From Phyllobacterium trifolii (GTDB taxonomy: Bacteria; Pseudomonadota; Alphaproteobacteria; Rhizobiales; Rhizobiaceae), in the NCBI RefSeq assembly GCF_014192095.1, contig NZ_JACHXN010000008.1:1-64000 (forward strand): 64,000 bases of DNA, given 5' to 3'. Positions 8,779 through 17,237 of this stretch are shown here, piece by piece (position 1 is the stretch's first letter; each line of letters opens with the position of its first letter). Position numbers and translations under genes: made by a program. The notes under the pieces were generated by a model that saw nothing but the letters and a program-made list of their open reading frames with translations, made no database searches and was not told the origin of the DNA.

Positions 8779-9876
8779 ATGAACAAGGCACCTGCACCAG
8801 ATGGAACCACCGGCTCGGTGGCACGGTTGCCCACGCAGCCAAAGAACCCTGAGACAGTCATACAGCTCGCCGATCACGAACAACCTGGCCGTTACCACGG
8901 CAGTAATGGCGAGTGGTGGCCGACACATGAGGCCAGCCACATCCGGTTGAACAACGGTAAGCTCAAGCATTTGGAATACTACATCGAACGCCGCGTCCGT
9001 CGTGAATCTCATGATACGATGAAAAGCATTGCAGAAGCGGTACGTGACGTCCTCGGCGATCTGCGCAAGGGCCTACAAGAACAGATTGACGACCTCAAGA
9101 CCGATCCTGCCCATCAGACGGCTATTGAAGCAGCTCAGGTTATCGCGCTCACCCGGTTGCGGGAAATCGAGGACAGTCTTGACGCATTGTCGAGCGAGAG
9201 TTTGGAAAACGGGATAGGAGCTGAAAGCTATGCCAAAAGCTTCCGTGATGCACTTGCAGCGCTCGCAGGCGAATACCATTTCGTCAAGTCATTACCAGCG
9301 TTTGTCTCAATCAAACGCGTTAACGGAAGCACGCTTGAACGCGGTCGTGCGTCGCGCAAGCAAAGCCTGTTGATGCTGTATGTGCAGGCGGTTGAGCGCA
9401 TTATTGGCGAGATTGGCGGCACGATTTACGAGCATGACGATGTCGACCGCAAACAGATACCAATCACCACTCTCGGCTTGCAGCTCATCGACAAGGCGCT
9501 ACGCCTGCGGTTTCTTGGGCTCGGCCTCGCTGGCGATCTGACATGGGGCGATGCCCGAACATTGCGCCTCCGTTCACTGCTTAATGAGGTGAAGGCCCTC
9601 GGGGTCCTTGATCGCACCGACGTCTTGGCGGCTGAAACAAGTATGCACACAATGTCGCAAACCCTAATCGCCGCTGCCGATGCATGGGACCGTCAAGCTA
9701 AGGTCATCGGAGTCATGGCCCATGCAGATGCCGTCGCGGCGCATAAGACGCAGAGCGACGCGACAATTCCGCCGAATGACGAGGGGACGGCGGTGCGCGA
9801 AGGCTATAACGCCGCTGCCGCCCGTTACGAGGAAAAAATGCCTTACCGGCTCTCCCTTCTATACGGCAAAAGCTAG
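8779..9876 (+). CDS. Unknown 365-residue protein of the collagen-like operon
   Basis: No family was recognised. The N-terminal 55 residues hold a conserved-looking aromatic segment (NGEWWPTHEASH). Residues about 75-120 are a strongly charged helix, likely coiled coil (RRVRRESHDTMKSIAEAV onward), and the rest is largely alpha-helical with no membrane segment. GGGAGACAGGC precedes the ATG. It lies 31 bases after the collagen-like gene and 12 bases before the next, so it is part of one operon. Codon use and lack of recognisable relatives fit an accessory origin. Confidence 0.65.
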   Translation: MNKAPAPDGTTGSVARLPTQPKNPETVIQLADHEQPGRYHGSNGEWWPTHEASHIRLNNGKLKHLEYYIERRVRRESHDTMKSIAEAVRDVLGDLRKGLQEQIDDLKTDPAHQTAIEAAQVIALTRLREIEDSLDALSSESLENGIGAESYAKSFRDALAALAGEYHFVKSLPAFVSIKRVNGSTLERGRASRKQSLLMLYVQAVERIIGEIGGTIYEHDDVDRKQIPITTLGLQLIDKALRLRFLGLGLAGDLTWGDARTLRLRSLLNEVKALGVLDRTDVLAAETSMHTMSQTLIAAADAWDRQAKVIGVMAHADAVAAHKTQSDATIPPNDEGTAVREGYNAAAARYEEKMPYRLSLLYGKS

Positions 9877-9888
9877 GGGGAGCTCAGA

Positions 9889-10488
9889 ATGGCCGACGTC
9901 GAAAGCCCAGTTGATCTAACCGCCGTAGCCAGCTACGCCCGGCCCGCAGAGGCGGGTCATATCGTCATGTTCGCGTTGCACGGCATTGCGATTCTCGCTA
10001 TCGAGACGAGCCTGAGCGACGCAGTTTTTGACGTCTACGGGTCATACGCCGGAAGCGGTGAAGCGCGCGACCTGATACGTGCAGCCGGTGACGCTTCAAT
10101 TCTAATTCTTGGCAATGAAGACAAATTGGATCGCCTCTACGATGAGGATATCGAAGAAGCTGTCGCTGTTTTGCGGCCTTGGAAACCGCTGCTCAAGACC
10201 ATCGCTATCAGCCTCGCGCAACCATTACCGCCAGCGACAGTCCTGGATTGGGCCGAGCCTTGCTTTGATGGAGCCCGCTTGGCGTTGGAATCAACCCCCG
10301 TGCTGTTCCCAGACTTCGATGGGATCGAAGCTTTGATCCTGCAGGCAAGGATGCAAGCCGATCAGCCCACATTGAGACCCATGATCCGACGGCGGCTAGC
10401 CGAGATGGAGAAGTCTGGTGCGCGTCTATGGCCTAAAGAAATTGCAGCGCGCGCCGCGAAACATCTGGGAGGTGGCGAATTCGCGTGA
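9889..10488 (+). CDS. Unknown 199-residue protein, last gene of the collagen-like operon
   Basis: This soluble protein of mixed alpha/beta character has a hydrophobic strand-like segment near residues 22-38 (GHIVMFALHGIAILAIE) and another at about 69-75 (SILILGN). It has no recognisable catalytic motif and no signal peptide. A strong AGGGGGAG ribosome site lies before the ATG, 12 bases after the previous stop. It is presumably co-expressed with the three upstream genes; function unknown. Confidence 0.6.
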   Translation: MADVESPVDLTAVASYARPAEAGHIVMFALHGIAILAIETSLSDAVFDVYGSYAGSGEARDLIRAAGDASILILGNEDKLDRLYDEDIEEAVAVLRPWKPLLKTIAISLAQPLPPATVLDWAEPCFDGARLALESTPVLFPDFDGIEALILQARMQADQPTLRPMIRRRLAEMEKSGARLWPKEIAARAAKHLGGGEFA

Positions 10489-10680
10489 GAACGGAACGAT
10501 AACAAAGCGGCTTCCTTATGCGCACGGATGCGGTCGCCGATCACCCATGTGAGCAAGTAGGAGCAGCTCAAGGACAGCAGCGTGCGCAAGATCATTCTGC
10601 TGAAACGGGAACTTGCAAGTTTGCGCAGCGAAGTCGATGCCCTGAGGAAACGCCCTGGCTGACGACAAGACGGGGCCTTG
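10489..10680. other. Intergenic gap between convergent accessory operons
   Basis: These 192 bases separate two convergent operons. The only notable content is a possible 26-codon reading frame at 10582-10662 with heptad-like leucines, too short to call. No clear terminator hairpin was seen. Confidence 0.3.
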
Positions 10681-11529
10681 CTAAACTGCTACATTTTCGT
10701 CTTCTTGTGGGAGCGGCAAATCCGGCGCTTGCGGCATTTCTGGCACGTCCGCGTCTTGCTGCTCAACAGGCGCATTAACTTCTGCATTTCCCTCGTTTGG
10801 CTGCTCAGCTGCGCCAGCTCCAAACGAACCCCGCCATCCTCGCAGCGTTTCCGCTGCATTTGCTATGGCCTCTCGGTGTTCTTCTATTTTTTCGTCTGGC
10901 AGGGCAACTCCACCATACTGCTGCGTTATTGGATCAAGCACGAATGTGGCAATCCGAATTGGCCCTGCAACGCCACCGGGATTAACGTCAATCACATGCT
11001 GTACTGCCCAAGTCGCCAGAAAAATAGCTTCGCTGACCGTCGGTGGTCCATCCGGACAGAAAATATCGGAGAGGAAGCGAAGAAAAGGGTCGGCAGATAA
11101 TTTCCCACTTCCCAGCGCTACATAGTAGTGATCCTGATCGAGCAGCCTCGGCTGCATTGCACCTTCAAAGACGCAACACTGGTGGTTGTTGCCATGGTCA
11201 AACGCAAGCAAGGTATTTGTGCCTGTTGCCGCATGCAGGCTTTCGGTCGTCCTAAGTTGGTTCATGATGTTCTGCGTGATCGCCAACGGGTAATCGAGTG
11301 GCAACGCGACATTTTGCATTTGAGCGTAAACAGATTCAGCCATGACTTTGAATCTCATGGCGATGCCCAGATCGCCCGCAAAGCAAAACACTTGGGACGA
11401 CCCTGCAAGGATCGAAATTTTCTTTCCGTGATGGTGGCCGACGCCCATGTTGCCCATGCTCGGAGTAAGCATGCTGTCGGCAGCGATCACCACTCCATCT
11501 GAACAAAGGAAGCCGACTACTACCGTCAT
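10681..11529 (-). CDS. Proteasome-beta-like N-terminal threonine hydrolase
   Basis: The 282-residue product begins Met-Thr-Val-Val-Val-Gly and continues SDGVVIAADS. If Met is removed, Thr becomes residue 1, Asp falls at 17 (AAD17) and a Lys pair at 35-36 (GKKI), closely matching the Thr1/Asp17/Lys33 active site of 20S proteasome beta subunits and HslV. The fold extends to about residue 230; the last 50 residues are acidic, Pro/Gln-rich and probably disordered. The start is set by an ATGA overlap (11526-11529) with the upstream gene; a longer upstream start would bury the Thr. A self-compartmentalising peptidase is inferred. It differs from Anbu and HslV, so the exact family is open. Confidence 0.75.
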   Translation of the reverse strand: MTVVVGFLCSDGVVIAADSMLTPSMGNMGVGHHHGKKISILAGSSQVFCFAGDLGIAMRFKVMAESVYAQMQNVALPLDYPLAITQNIMNQLRTTESLHAATGTNTLLAFDHGNNHQCCVFEGAMQPRLLDQDHYYVALGSGKLSADPFLRFLSDIFCPDGPPTVSEAIFLATWAVQHVIDVNPGGVAGPIRIATFVLDPITQQYGGVALPDEKIEEHREAIANAAETLRGWRGSFGAGAAEQPNEGNAEVNAPVEQQDADVPEMPQAPDLPLPQEDENVAV

Positions 11530-11957
11530 CCGCGAAAGACACTGTTGATCTTCATATCGGGGTAACGTCGATAGATGGTCGCGACCAATTGGGTGAACGA
11601 CAGTCGCCGGAGCCAATTCGCCAGATTGATGAAATAAGTACTGACATTTTCCGGCATACCGTCAAGTATCTGGCGACCTTGATGATAGCCGTCGGGGGTT
11701 AGCGAATAGGTCTTGTAGCGCCCACTCTGGCTGATGTTGACGAGATCACGCTGCTCCAGCGATTCCAGACATTTATAGACCGCGCTATCGAACGGACCAT
11801 AGTCGTAAGGCCGGAAGTCAAAATGTGAGCCACCGACCAGATGGGATGCCTCACGGTCAATAAGAAAGCAAAGCTTCTGCACTTGCACGGGTGTAAACCG
11901 CGCATTTTCACCAGCCGCCGCTAGTGCGATCAACAGCAGTTCGTCCCGACTCACCAT
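11526..11957 (-). CDS. Panacea/YwgA-like protein coupled to the Ntn hydrolase
   Basis: The 143-residue protein has a helical N-terminus with PVQVQKLCFLIDREA (about 23-37) and FDFRPYDYGPFDSAVY (about 46-61). This is the 'LQKLLYF ... yGPf' pattern of the Panacea/DUF4065 (SocA, GepA) and YwgA-like families, followed by a winged-helix-like part (QSGRYKTYSLTPDG). Members of this superfamily act as antitoxins or adaptors; SocA delivers a toxin to ClpXP. GAGGGAG precedes the ATG. The gene overlaps the downstream peptidase by four bases, so the pair is translationally coupled. The family call is by pattern only. Confidence 0.7.
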   Translation of the reverse strand: MVSRDELLLIALAAAGENARFTPVQVQKLCFLIDREASHLVGGSHFDFRPYDYGPFDSAVYKCLESLEQRDLVNISQSGRYKTYSLTPDGYHQGRQILDGMPENVSTYFINLANWLRRLSFTQLVATIYRRYPDMKINSVFRG

Positions 11958-12160
11958 GTAAAGCTCCCTCGACTACGAACTATAGTATGGCAATTCTATA
12001 TTTGTACAACGTAAACGAAATTGACGTGCTGACACCGTATTGGCAGCTGCGGCACGCAGGCTGGCGGATCAAAGAATCTTCGACAGTCAAACGATAGCGT
12101 ACGGGTTTGCTTGCTGTAGGAAACTCAGTTCCGTAGATTTCGCGGGGTGGGTGATGTGGT

Positions 12161-12706
12161 TCAAAATGCCTTCGTCTTGCAGAAATTGGCGTTCATGTAT
12201 TCGACCGCCGCACGAATGCGGACAGGGTCACGCAAAATCGGGTTCTTGTCATAAGCTTTTAGAATTTCGCTGGTGCCGTCTGGCCGCATGATCTGAACGA
12301 AACCGTCGTCATTGCCGTAGTCATAGGTTTCGCTGCCAGTCGGAAAATAATTTTTTGTTGGATCAATCGGCGGATAGTAAGCTTTGGCAAAATCGACGGT
12401 CTCAATTCGATTTCCCTTGGCTGCCGCCTTTGATCCTTGCGGGAAGACATAGGTGAAGCGAAACTGGCAGCCATTGATCTGCTCAATTGTGACGGCGCCG
12501 TCAACAACGATACCAAACGTCAAAGGATCGGTGGACAGACGTTTTTCGTTTTCTTTGCCCATCTTCAATGCCTGATATTCTGAGCCAGAATCGGACATGC
12601 CGCGAAATAGAAATGCTGCTGTTTCTTCTGCTGTTTGCGCCAAGCTGCTGCCGGAGAGAGCCAGAAGAACGATAGCTGTATTATTAAGGACCCGGGCGAG
12701 GATCAT
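12161..12706 (-). CDS. Secreted protein of unknown function
   Basis: The 181-residue protein starts with a signal peptide (hydrophobic core about 9-20, likely cleavage after SLAQ near residue 24). The mature part has two cysteines (about 80 and 176) that could form a periplasmic disulphide. No family recognised. The ATG overlaps the stop of the upstream secreted-protein gene as ATGA (12703-12706), so the two are translated together and probably act together in the envelope. Confidence 0.7.
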   Translation of the reverse strand: MILARVLNNTAIVLLALSGSSLAQTAEETAAFLFRGMSDSGSEYQALKMGKENEKRLSTDPLTFGIVVDGAVTIEQINGCQFRFTYVFPQGSKAAAKGNRIETVDFAKAYYPPIDPTKNYFPTGSETYDYGNDDGFVQIMRPDGTSEILKAYDKNPILRDPVRIRAAVEYMNANFCKTKAF

Positions 12707-13257
12707 TTCTTCTTGCCCTTCTTTTTTACGACCGGATTGACCTCACAAGAGAATTGCGGTGGGTCTTGCTGATAGCAGACGTCTTTGCCGGTTTTTTTGT
12801 CGGTGACCGAAAGGTTGTCGACCATGTAGTACGAGTGCCCAGCATCTTCCCACGTCCATTGTTGTGCACCCATACTGAGATCTACTTTGGGGCCGTCGCC
12901 TACCTGTATGCGATCGCTGCCATAGCTGCCGCCACCATTGTAGACCTTGACCGGCGGGAAGCCCTTGAAGCGTAGAGTATTGTCCGGCTCTTCCGTTTCG
13001 CTCATCGCAATACACTGGCGTCCTTCGACGTCGGTGGCAGGAACAATCTGGCGCGCCCCGTCATTTCGCCTGATTGCCACGGTCGTCTTAGCGAGCAGCT
13101 TAGCGCAATCCTCGGCTGAAAGTTTGTCGATTGAAAATTCGGTACCGTTGTACGTGCCCTTGAAGGCAAAGGACGTGTCCTTGGCGAACGCCGGAGGAGT
13201 GATCAAACCGGACAATGTAGCGACAGCGGCGGCGGAAGTAAGCAGGAAACGCTTCAT
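12703..13257 (-). CDS. Secreted protein of unknown function, basic C-terminal tail
   Basis: The protein is 184 residues from the ATG at 13257, chosen because it gives a clean signal peptide (MKRFLLTSAAAVATLSG...PPAFA, cleavage about residue 25); the longer reading frame would add 42 residues without sense. The mature part has four cysteines, and the C-terminus is strongly basic (VVKKKGKKK). No domain recognised. It is coupled to the downstream gene through an ATGA overlap. Both are likely periplasmic. Confidence 0.7.
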   Translation of the reverse strand: MKRFLLTSAAAVATLSGLITPPAFAKDTSFAFKGTYNGTEFSIDKLSAEDCAKLLAKTTVAIRRNDGARQIVPATDVEGRQCIAMSETEEPDNTLRFKGFPPVKVYNGGGSYGSDRIQVGDGPKVDLSMGAQQWTWEDAGHSYYMVDNLSVTDKKTGKDVCYQQDPPQFSCEVNPVVKKKGKKK

Positions 13258-13702
13258 TTCGAATGTCTCTAGCGGCGTTGATGTTTCGATGGATAGGCAG
13301 AGCTTCGTCGCGCAGTCTATCCCAACCACCCGTTTGCGGCGAGATACTGCTTGGTCGAACGATAATAGCGAACGATAGGCCAAGTTCGCTTATAGTAGGC
13401 GAGGGTTGCCATGAACACCAGATCGGCGAACGCAGGGCGGGTCATGACAACCTGATAAAGAAACGGCGTCATGGCGAACAGAGGAGCAAGGCAATGATTG
13501 CCACCCCGCCTTTTGATGTCGGGATGGTGGGCCGACAAGATGTCCCCACAGCAAGCCCCAAGACGGGCGAAGCGACCTTGAGCGTATCGATAAGATTTCT
13601 TGTCTTGTTCATGCCAGAAGCACTACCAGCCTGGATTTAAACCAGCGTCAAAATCTCCCGTAAGGTTTTACGAATTGTTATATCGGGCTCTTCCCCGCTT
13701 CA
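13258..13702. other. Intergenic region, nothing definite
   Basis: These 445 bases hold the presumed promoter of the leftward secreted-protein pair. A short leftward frame (13317-13538) exists but has no family resemblance or convincing ribosome site. No RNA gene, repeat or terminator was recognised. Confidence 0.35.
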
Positions 13703-14092
13703 TTGCGGCAGTTCATGCATGCAATCGCAGAATGCGGGGAAGACATCATCTTGGGATACACAATTATGGACCTAATGTTATCGGTATGTTTTTTTCTCGG
13801 TGGTGGGATAATTTTCGTTAATCTGTATCGACGCATAACCGAACGCAGGGATTTCTGGATCGACGACTTTTATTGCAAGGACGACCTTCACTGGAACCCT
13901 TTAGTGAAGTTGCTCAGAATTCAAAATACTCGGCTCACCATAGCTTTGCAGGAAATACGAGGATTTTACGCAACGAGGTTTGGTAAAATCGTCTGTAACC
14001 TTTGGATAGGTTCCATCGTTATCGCCTTAGCAATCACGGCGTGGAGTATATATGTCGATATATCTTCCATGGGCGACAGCATCGCCTCTTAG
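13703..14092 (+). CDS. Small membrane protein, unknown
   Basis: This is a possible 129-residue protein with two hydrophobic segments (about 18-40, LMLSVCFFLGGGIIFVNLY, and about 98-117, LWIGSIVIALAITAWSIYV) and a charged loop between them containing DDFYCKDDLHW. No family recognised. A shorter start at Met22 (13766) is possible; neither start has a strong ribosome site. Retained because the membrane topology is coherent and no competing frame exists. Confidence 0.45.
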   Translation: MRQFMHAIAECGEDIILGYTIMDLMLSVCFFLGGGIIFVNLYRRITERRDFWIDDFYCKDDLHWNPLVKLLRIQNTRLTIALQEIRGFYATRFGKIVCNLWIGSIVIALAITAWSIYVDISSMGDSIAS

Positions 14093-14173
14093 GGTTCCGA
14101 AGATACAAGAAAACGGCTTTTCATACCTCGACGACAAGCGGGGCCGTCGCCATGGCTGAAGCGCCGAACTCGA

Positions 14174-15034
14174 TTATGGATCAAGCGATGAGCCGCTAGC
14201 CGTCGTCGTTTTTTCCGTTGCAGCGATCGTCTCGGGGTTGTTCATAAAAAACAGGGGACCGGGGTCCTCTGTACTATCGCCCAACTGGCTCAGTAGCCGC
14301 TGCTGGACGTGATAGGAACTCGTGACCCACTTTTTTAAATGCTCATGTTGGGCCCCGAACATTTTAGACGCCATGGTTCCGGTAAGGCTGGAATTTTCTA
14401 TGGGCGGCCGGGCGGTTAGCACCAACTGGTAAATTTGGACGACATCGCCAGCAGTCGAAGGCCCGAGCAGACCCAGATCAGCAATATTGGCCTTGTAAAC
14501 AATGGGATCAATTTTCGGCATTGGCCATGTCACGTCGAAATTCGGACCCAACTTTGTCTCACCGAAATGTTCGAAAACAATGATCATCATCTTGACGGCA
14601 TCGAAGGATATGTTGATGGCCAACGTTATGGCGCCAAGTTCGCCGCACAACGCCGCCGCAAGCGCTTTGCGTTTCGCAATCCGATCATCGAGAATATTGT
14701 TTCTTGCAATCGCGGCCTGATGCATTCTGGCCTCGCGATCCCGCTCCGCCTGTTCGTCGCGCGCCAGCCGATCAATTTCGGCCTGATTTTTTTGCGAGGC
14801 AATTAGATGATCGAAACCCTTCGAAGTTTGGTAGGCGATCGCGCCAAATCCGATGAACGCCGCAAGCAAGGTGACCCAAGCCGCAAACTGATCTTTGGCC
14901 ATGACTTCCCTGATGGGCAAAGCATCCGGTCGAAAGATCAGTACAGCGGCAATAGCTAGGATGGTGACGCAAGCTAGTAGTTTGAACGCGCCCACCTCGT
15001 GCCATCGTTTATTACCGTCAGTGGTTGAAGTCAT
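14174..15034 (-). CDS. Membrane protein with coiled coil, unknown
   Basis: The 286-residue protein has two N-terminal transmembrane helices (about 18-36 and 50-68), a charged coiled-coil stretch (about 75-120, rich in Arg/Glu/Asp/Ala) and a soluble C-terminal domain of about 165 residues with no recognised motif. AGGAG lies 9 bases before the ATG. The layout (two TM, coil, cytosolic domain) is common among uncharacterised accessory-region proteins. It is transcribed divergently from the DUF5677-like gene at 15263. Confidence 0.7.
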   Translation of the reverse strand: MTSTTDGNKRWHEVGAFKLLACVTILAIAAVLIFRPDALPIREVMAKDQFAAWVTLLAAFIGFGAIAYQTSKGFDHLIASQKNQAEIDRLARDEQAERDREARMHQAAIARNNILDDRIAKRKALAAALCGELGAITLAINISFDAVKMMIIVFEHFGETKLGPNFDVTWPMPKIDPIVYKANIADLGLLGPSTAGDVVQIYQLVLTARPPIENSSLTGTMASKMFGAQHEHLKKWVTSSYHVQQRLLSQLGDSTEDPGPLFFMNNPETIAATEKTTTASGSSLDP

Positions 15035-15262
15035 CGAATCGCTCCTATCGTTGCCAATAGACGATCCGCCGCAACCATATCGTAATCAATGCAGGCGGCG
15101 GATATACATTCCCATCCACTGCAAGCATGCACGAAGCGAGTACTTAGCTCTTGCTTTTCGACGAATCAGGTTGCGCCAGTCGGCGTGGAGGCATTGCAAC
15201 CAATTGTAATCGCCCTACAACTGGCAAGATGCTGGTGGTTATTGATTGGGGGAAATCGGGCG

Positions 15263-16846
15263 GTGAAGAAAAGCAACAAGGCAAAGAAAGCCGGATACAA
15301 AAACTACAACATGTCCCCGCTGGCCGGACTCAAGCAGCACAAGGGCAAAGTACTGAGCCCCTTTGCTGCTCTTGGCGATGTTAGGGATCCCGCGAATTGG
15401 CTCAATTATTGTGTTCCCAATGCGCTGTGGGCTGTGCTCGTAGTCTCTGCTTTAGACCGCACCGAATATTTAAATGTTTTTCGAAAGGTGCTTCACGCTG
15501 CGCATGACAACGTTCCCAAACACGCAGAACTCCACGTTACGCATAATTTCCTGTCAGTAACGACAGATGACGAGTTTGACGCAATGATGGAGCCGGTTCT
15601 GGATGACAAACGCCTCCATGAGTATTTAGGTGCACTTCTCGCGGTAGAGGCTTTACCGGATAGAGCACATTGGGCGAGGCATTTCCAACCCATCGAGAAG
15701 GCTGCAGCGATCGAATTCTTGGTCGATGCCATTAACAACGTGTTTGATCATCAGTCGGAACAATCGACGGACATTCGATGGTTCAAGCTCATGTACGTGC
15801 TGCATTGCAGAGAGCAGTTAAAGTTTGACGAATCTATGAAGGAGAAACTCGACGAAATTCTTGGCTATCCGGAAATTGGCGATCAGGTGGCAGTGCGACC
15901 CAGCATTCGTGCGATGGAAATCGGCCTGAGAACGATCGAGTTTCAGATTGAGGGCCAAGAAAAGCATTGGCCGATTGAACGGGCGACAATGCCTGCGAAT
16001 GATCCCGAACTGTTTTGGCAGCAAATGTTCAAGGATACACCCTGCTTTGCTTTGTCGAGGTATCCCGACAGTCAAAAAGGGCCACAAGAGGTCTCGAAGG
16101 ATATAGCGGAAACTGCCGCTGATCTTGCTAGTCACTATATGCAGACCATAGCAACAACTCTGGCCGATCCAAAACATGAAGCTGTTTTTGGGCTGGCATT
16201 GTACGCGTCGCACTTGGGTTTATGTTGCGCTTCGTCAGCAAGCCACAACCAAGTAGATGGTCGCATGACGCTACGCACGATTATGGAGACATTTATATTG
16301 CTCCATTACCTGATCAAAGAAGACAACCCGACTCTGTGGCTCCAATACCGGAAGTATGGAACGGGGCAAACAAAGTTGGCATTCCTCAAATATATGAGGG
16401 AAGTGAACCTTCCAGACTTTATCGATTTGGACGAGCTTCACACTATTGCAAACGAAGATCGATGGATGGAACTAGCGGATATCGATCTCGGTCATTGGGC
16501 TGGATCAAACCTTCGCAAAATGGCGGAGAGCGCCGGTGTGAAAGATATCTACGACAAGTTTTACGATTGGGCATCGGGGTATGTGCACGGGCAGTGGGCT
16601 AGTACAAGGAGTACGGTATTCGTAAACTGCCTTAATCCACTCCATCGGTTCCATTTGATTCCAAGCCCTCAGGTTTTGCCGATGCCTTCGGTTTTACCTG
16701 ATGCTTGCAAAGTGATTAATAGGATGCTGGATGACGTGAGTGCTATGTATCCGCCTTTTAAAAAACGACTAACCGCATATAAGAGTATGGTCGAGGAAGA
16801 GCCGGATGAGAACATCAACGTTGTTGCCGTTGAATCTCAAAATTGA
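15263..16846 (+). CDS. DUF5677-like protein
   Basis: The protein is 527 residues from the GTG at 15263 (GGGGGAAA upstream). The start was chosen because translation from further upstream adds a composition-poor leader; the mature N-terminus is Lys-rich (VKKSNKAKKAGYKNY). The C-terminal part (about 320-490) has an all-helical region with RMTLRTIMETFILLHYLI and YDWASGYVHGQW, the pattern of DUF5677 proteins. This family is sometimes found near defence genes; its biochemical activity is not known to me. The family call is by pattern, and the N-terminal half is unassigned. Confidence 0.65.
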   Translation: MKKSNKAKKAGYKNYNMSPLAGLKQHKGKVLSPFAALGDVRDPANWLNYCVPNALWAVLVVSALDRTEYLNVFRKVLHAAHDNVPKHAELHVTHNFLSVTTDDEFDAMMEPVLDDKRLHEYLGALLAVEALPDRAHWARHFQPIEKAAAIEFLVDAINNVFDHQSEQSTDIRWFKLMYVLHCREQLKFDESMKEKLDEILGYPEIGDQVAVRPSIRAMEIGLRTIEFQIEGQEKHWPIERATMPANDPELFWQQMFKDTPCFALSRYPDSQKGPQEVSKDIAETAADLASHYMQTIATTLADPKHEAVFGLALYASHLGLCCASSASHNQVDGRMTLRTIMETFILLHYLIKEDNPTLWLQYRKYGTGQTKLAFLKYMREVNLPDFIDLDELHTIANEDRWMELADIDLGHWAGSNLRKMAESAGVKDIYDKFYDWASGYVHGQWASTRSTVFVNCLNPLHRFHLIPSPQVLPMPSVLPDACKVINRMLDDVSAMYPPFKKRLTAYKSMVEEEPDENINVVAVESQN

Positions 16847-16958
16847 TGCATTGGCGCAAATGCGCTCCATGCCTTCGGTTATTGGTTGCGAGACGCCACC
16901 AGCCTGCGCCACGTATGGGCTTGTGTCGTTTTGTTGCGCTCCATGTTAGGAGAGTTGA

Positions 16959-17237
16959 ATGTCCAAACTCAACATCTACAGATCGTTTCTGATTATGTGT
17001 CTTGCGGCGGTCGCTTATCGTTGGAACTTTGCCGCCGTTCTTATCATCGTTTGGTGGATATTGGCCCTCATAGGTCTCTGGGCAAAAAGGAACGACCCCT
17101 CGAATGGTCAAAGTTCCGCGTATCAGATTATAAATACAAATTCGCTCGGAGCACTATCGGCGTGGCTTGTTCTTTGGAACGGCTTTTATGTCTGTAAAGA
17201 CTTGGATCACGATTACCATCGCCGAAGCCGCGATTGA
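16959..17237 (+). CDS. Small membrane protein, unknown
   Basis: The 92-residue protein has a strong ribosome site (TTAGGAGAGTTGA before ATG), two closely spaced hydrophobic segments (about 9-20 and 24-42) and a third weaker one (about 64-76). No family recognised. It follows the DUF5677-like gene by 112 bases on the same strand and may share its transcript. Confidence 0.5.
   Translation: MSKLNIYRSFLIMCLAAVAYRWNFAAVLIIVWWILALIGLWAKRNDPSNGQSSAYQIINTNSLGALSAWLVLWNGFYVCKDLDHDYHRRSRD

Noticed and set aside
10582-10662. A 26-codon frame from a GTG (VRKIILLKRELASLRSEV...) with leucine-zipper-like spacing
   Set aside because: Too short, with a weak ribosome site and an in-frame stop just upstream; it could be a decayed gene end.
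13317-13538. Leftward 73-codon frame with a hydrophobic stretch
   Set aside because: No family resemblance and no good ribosome site; it sits in the promoter region of the secreted-protein pair.
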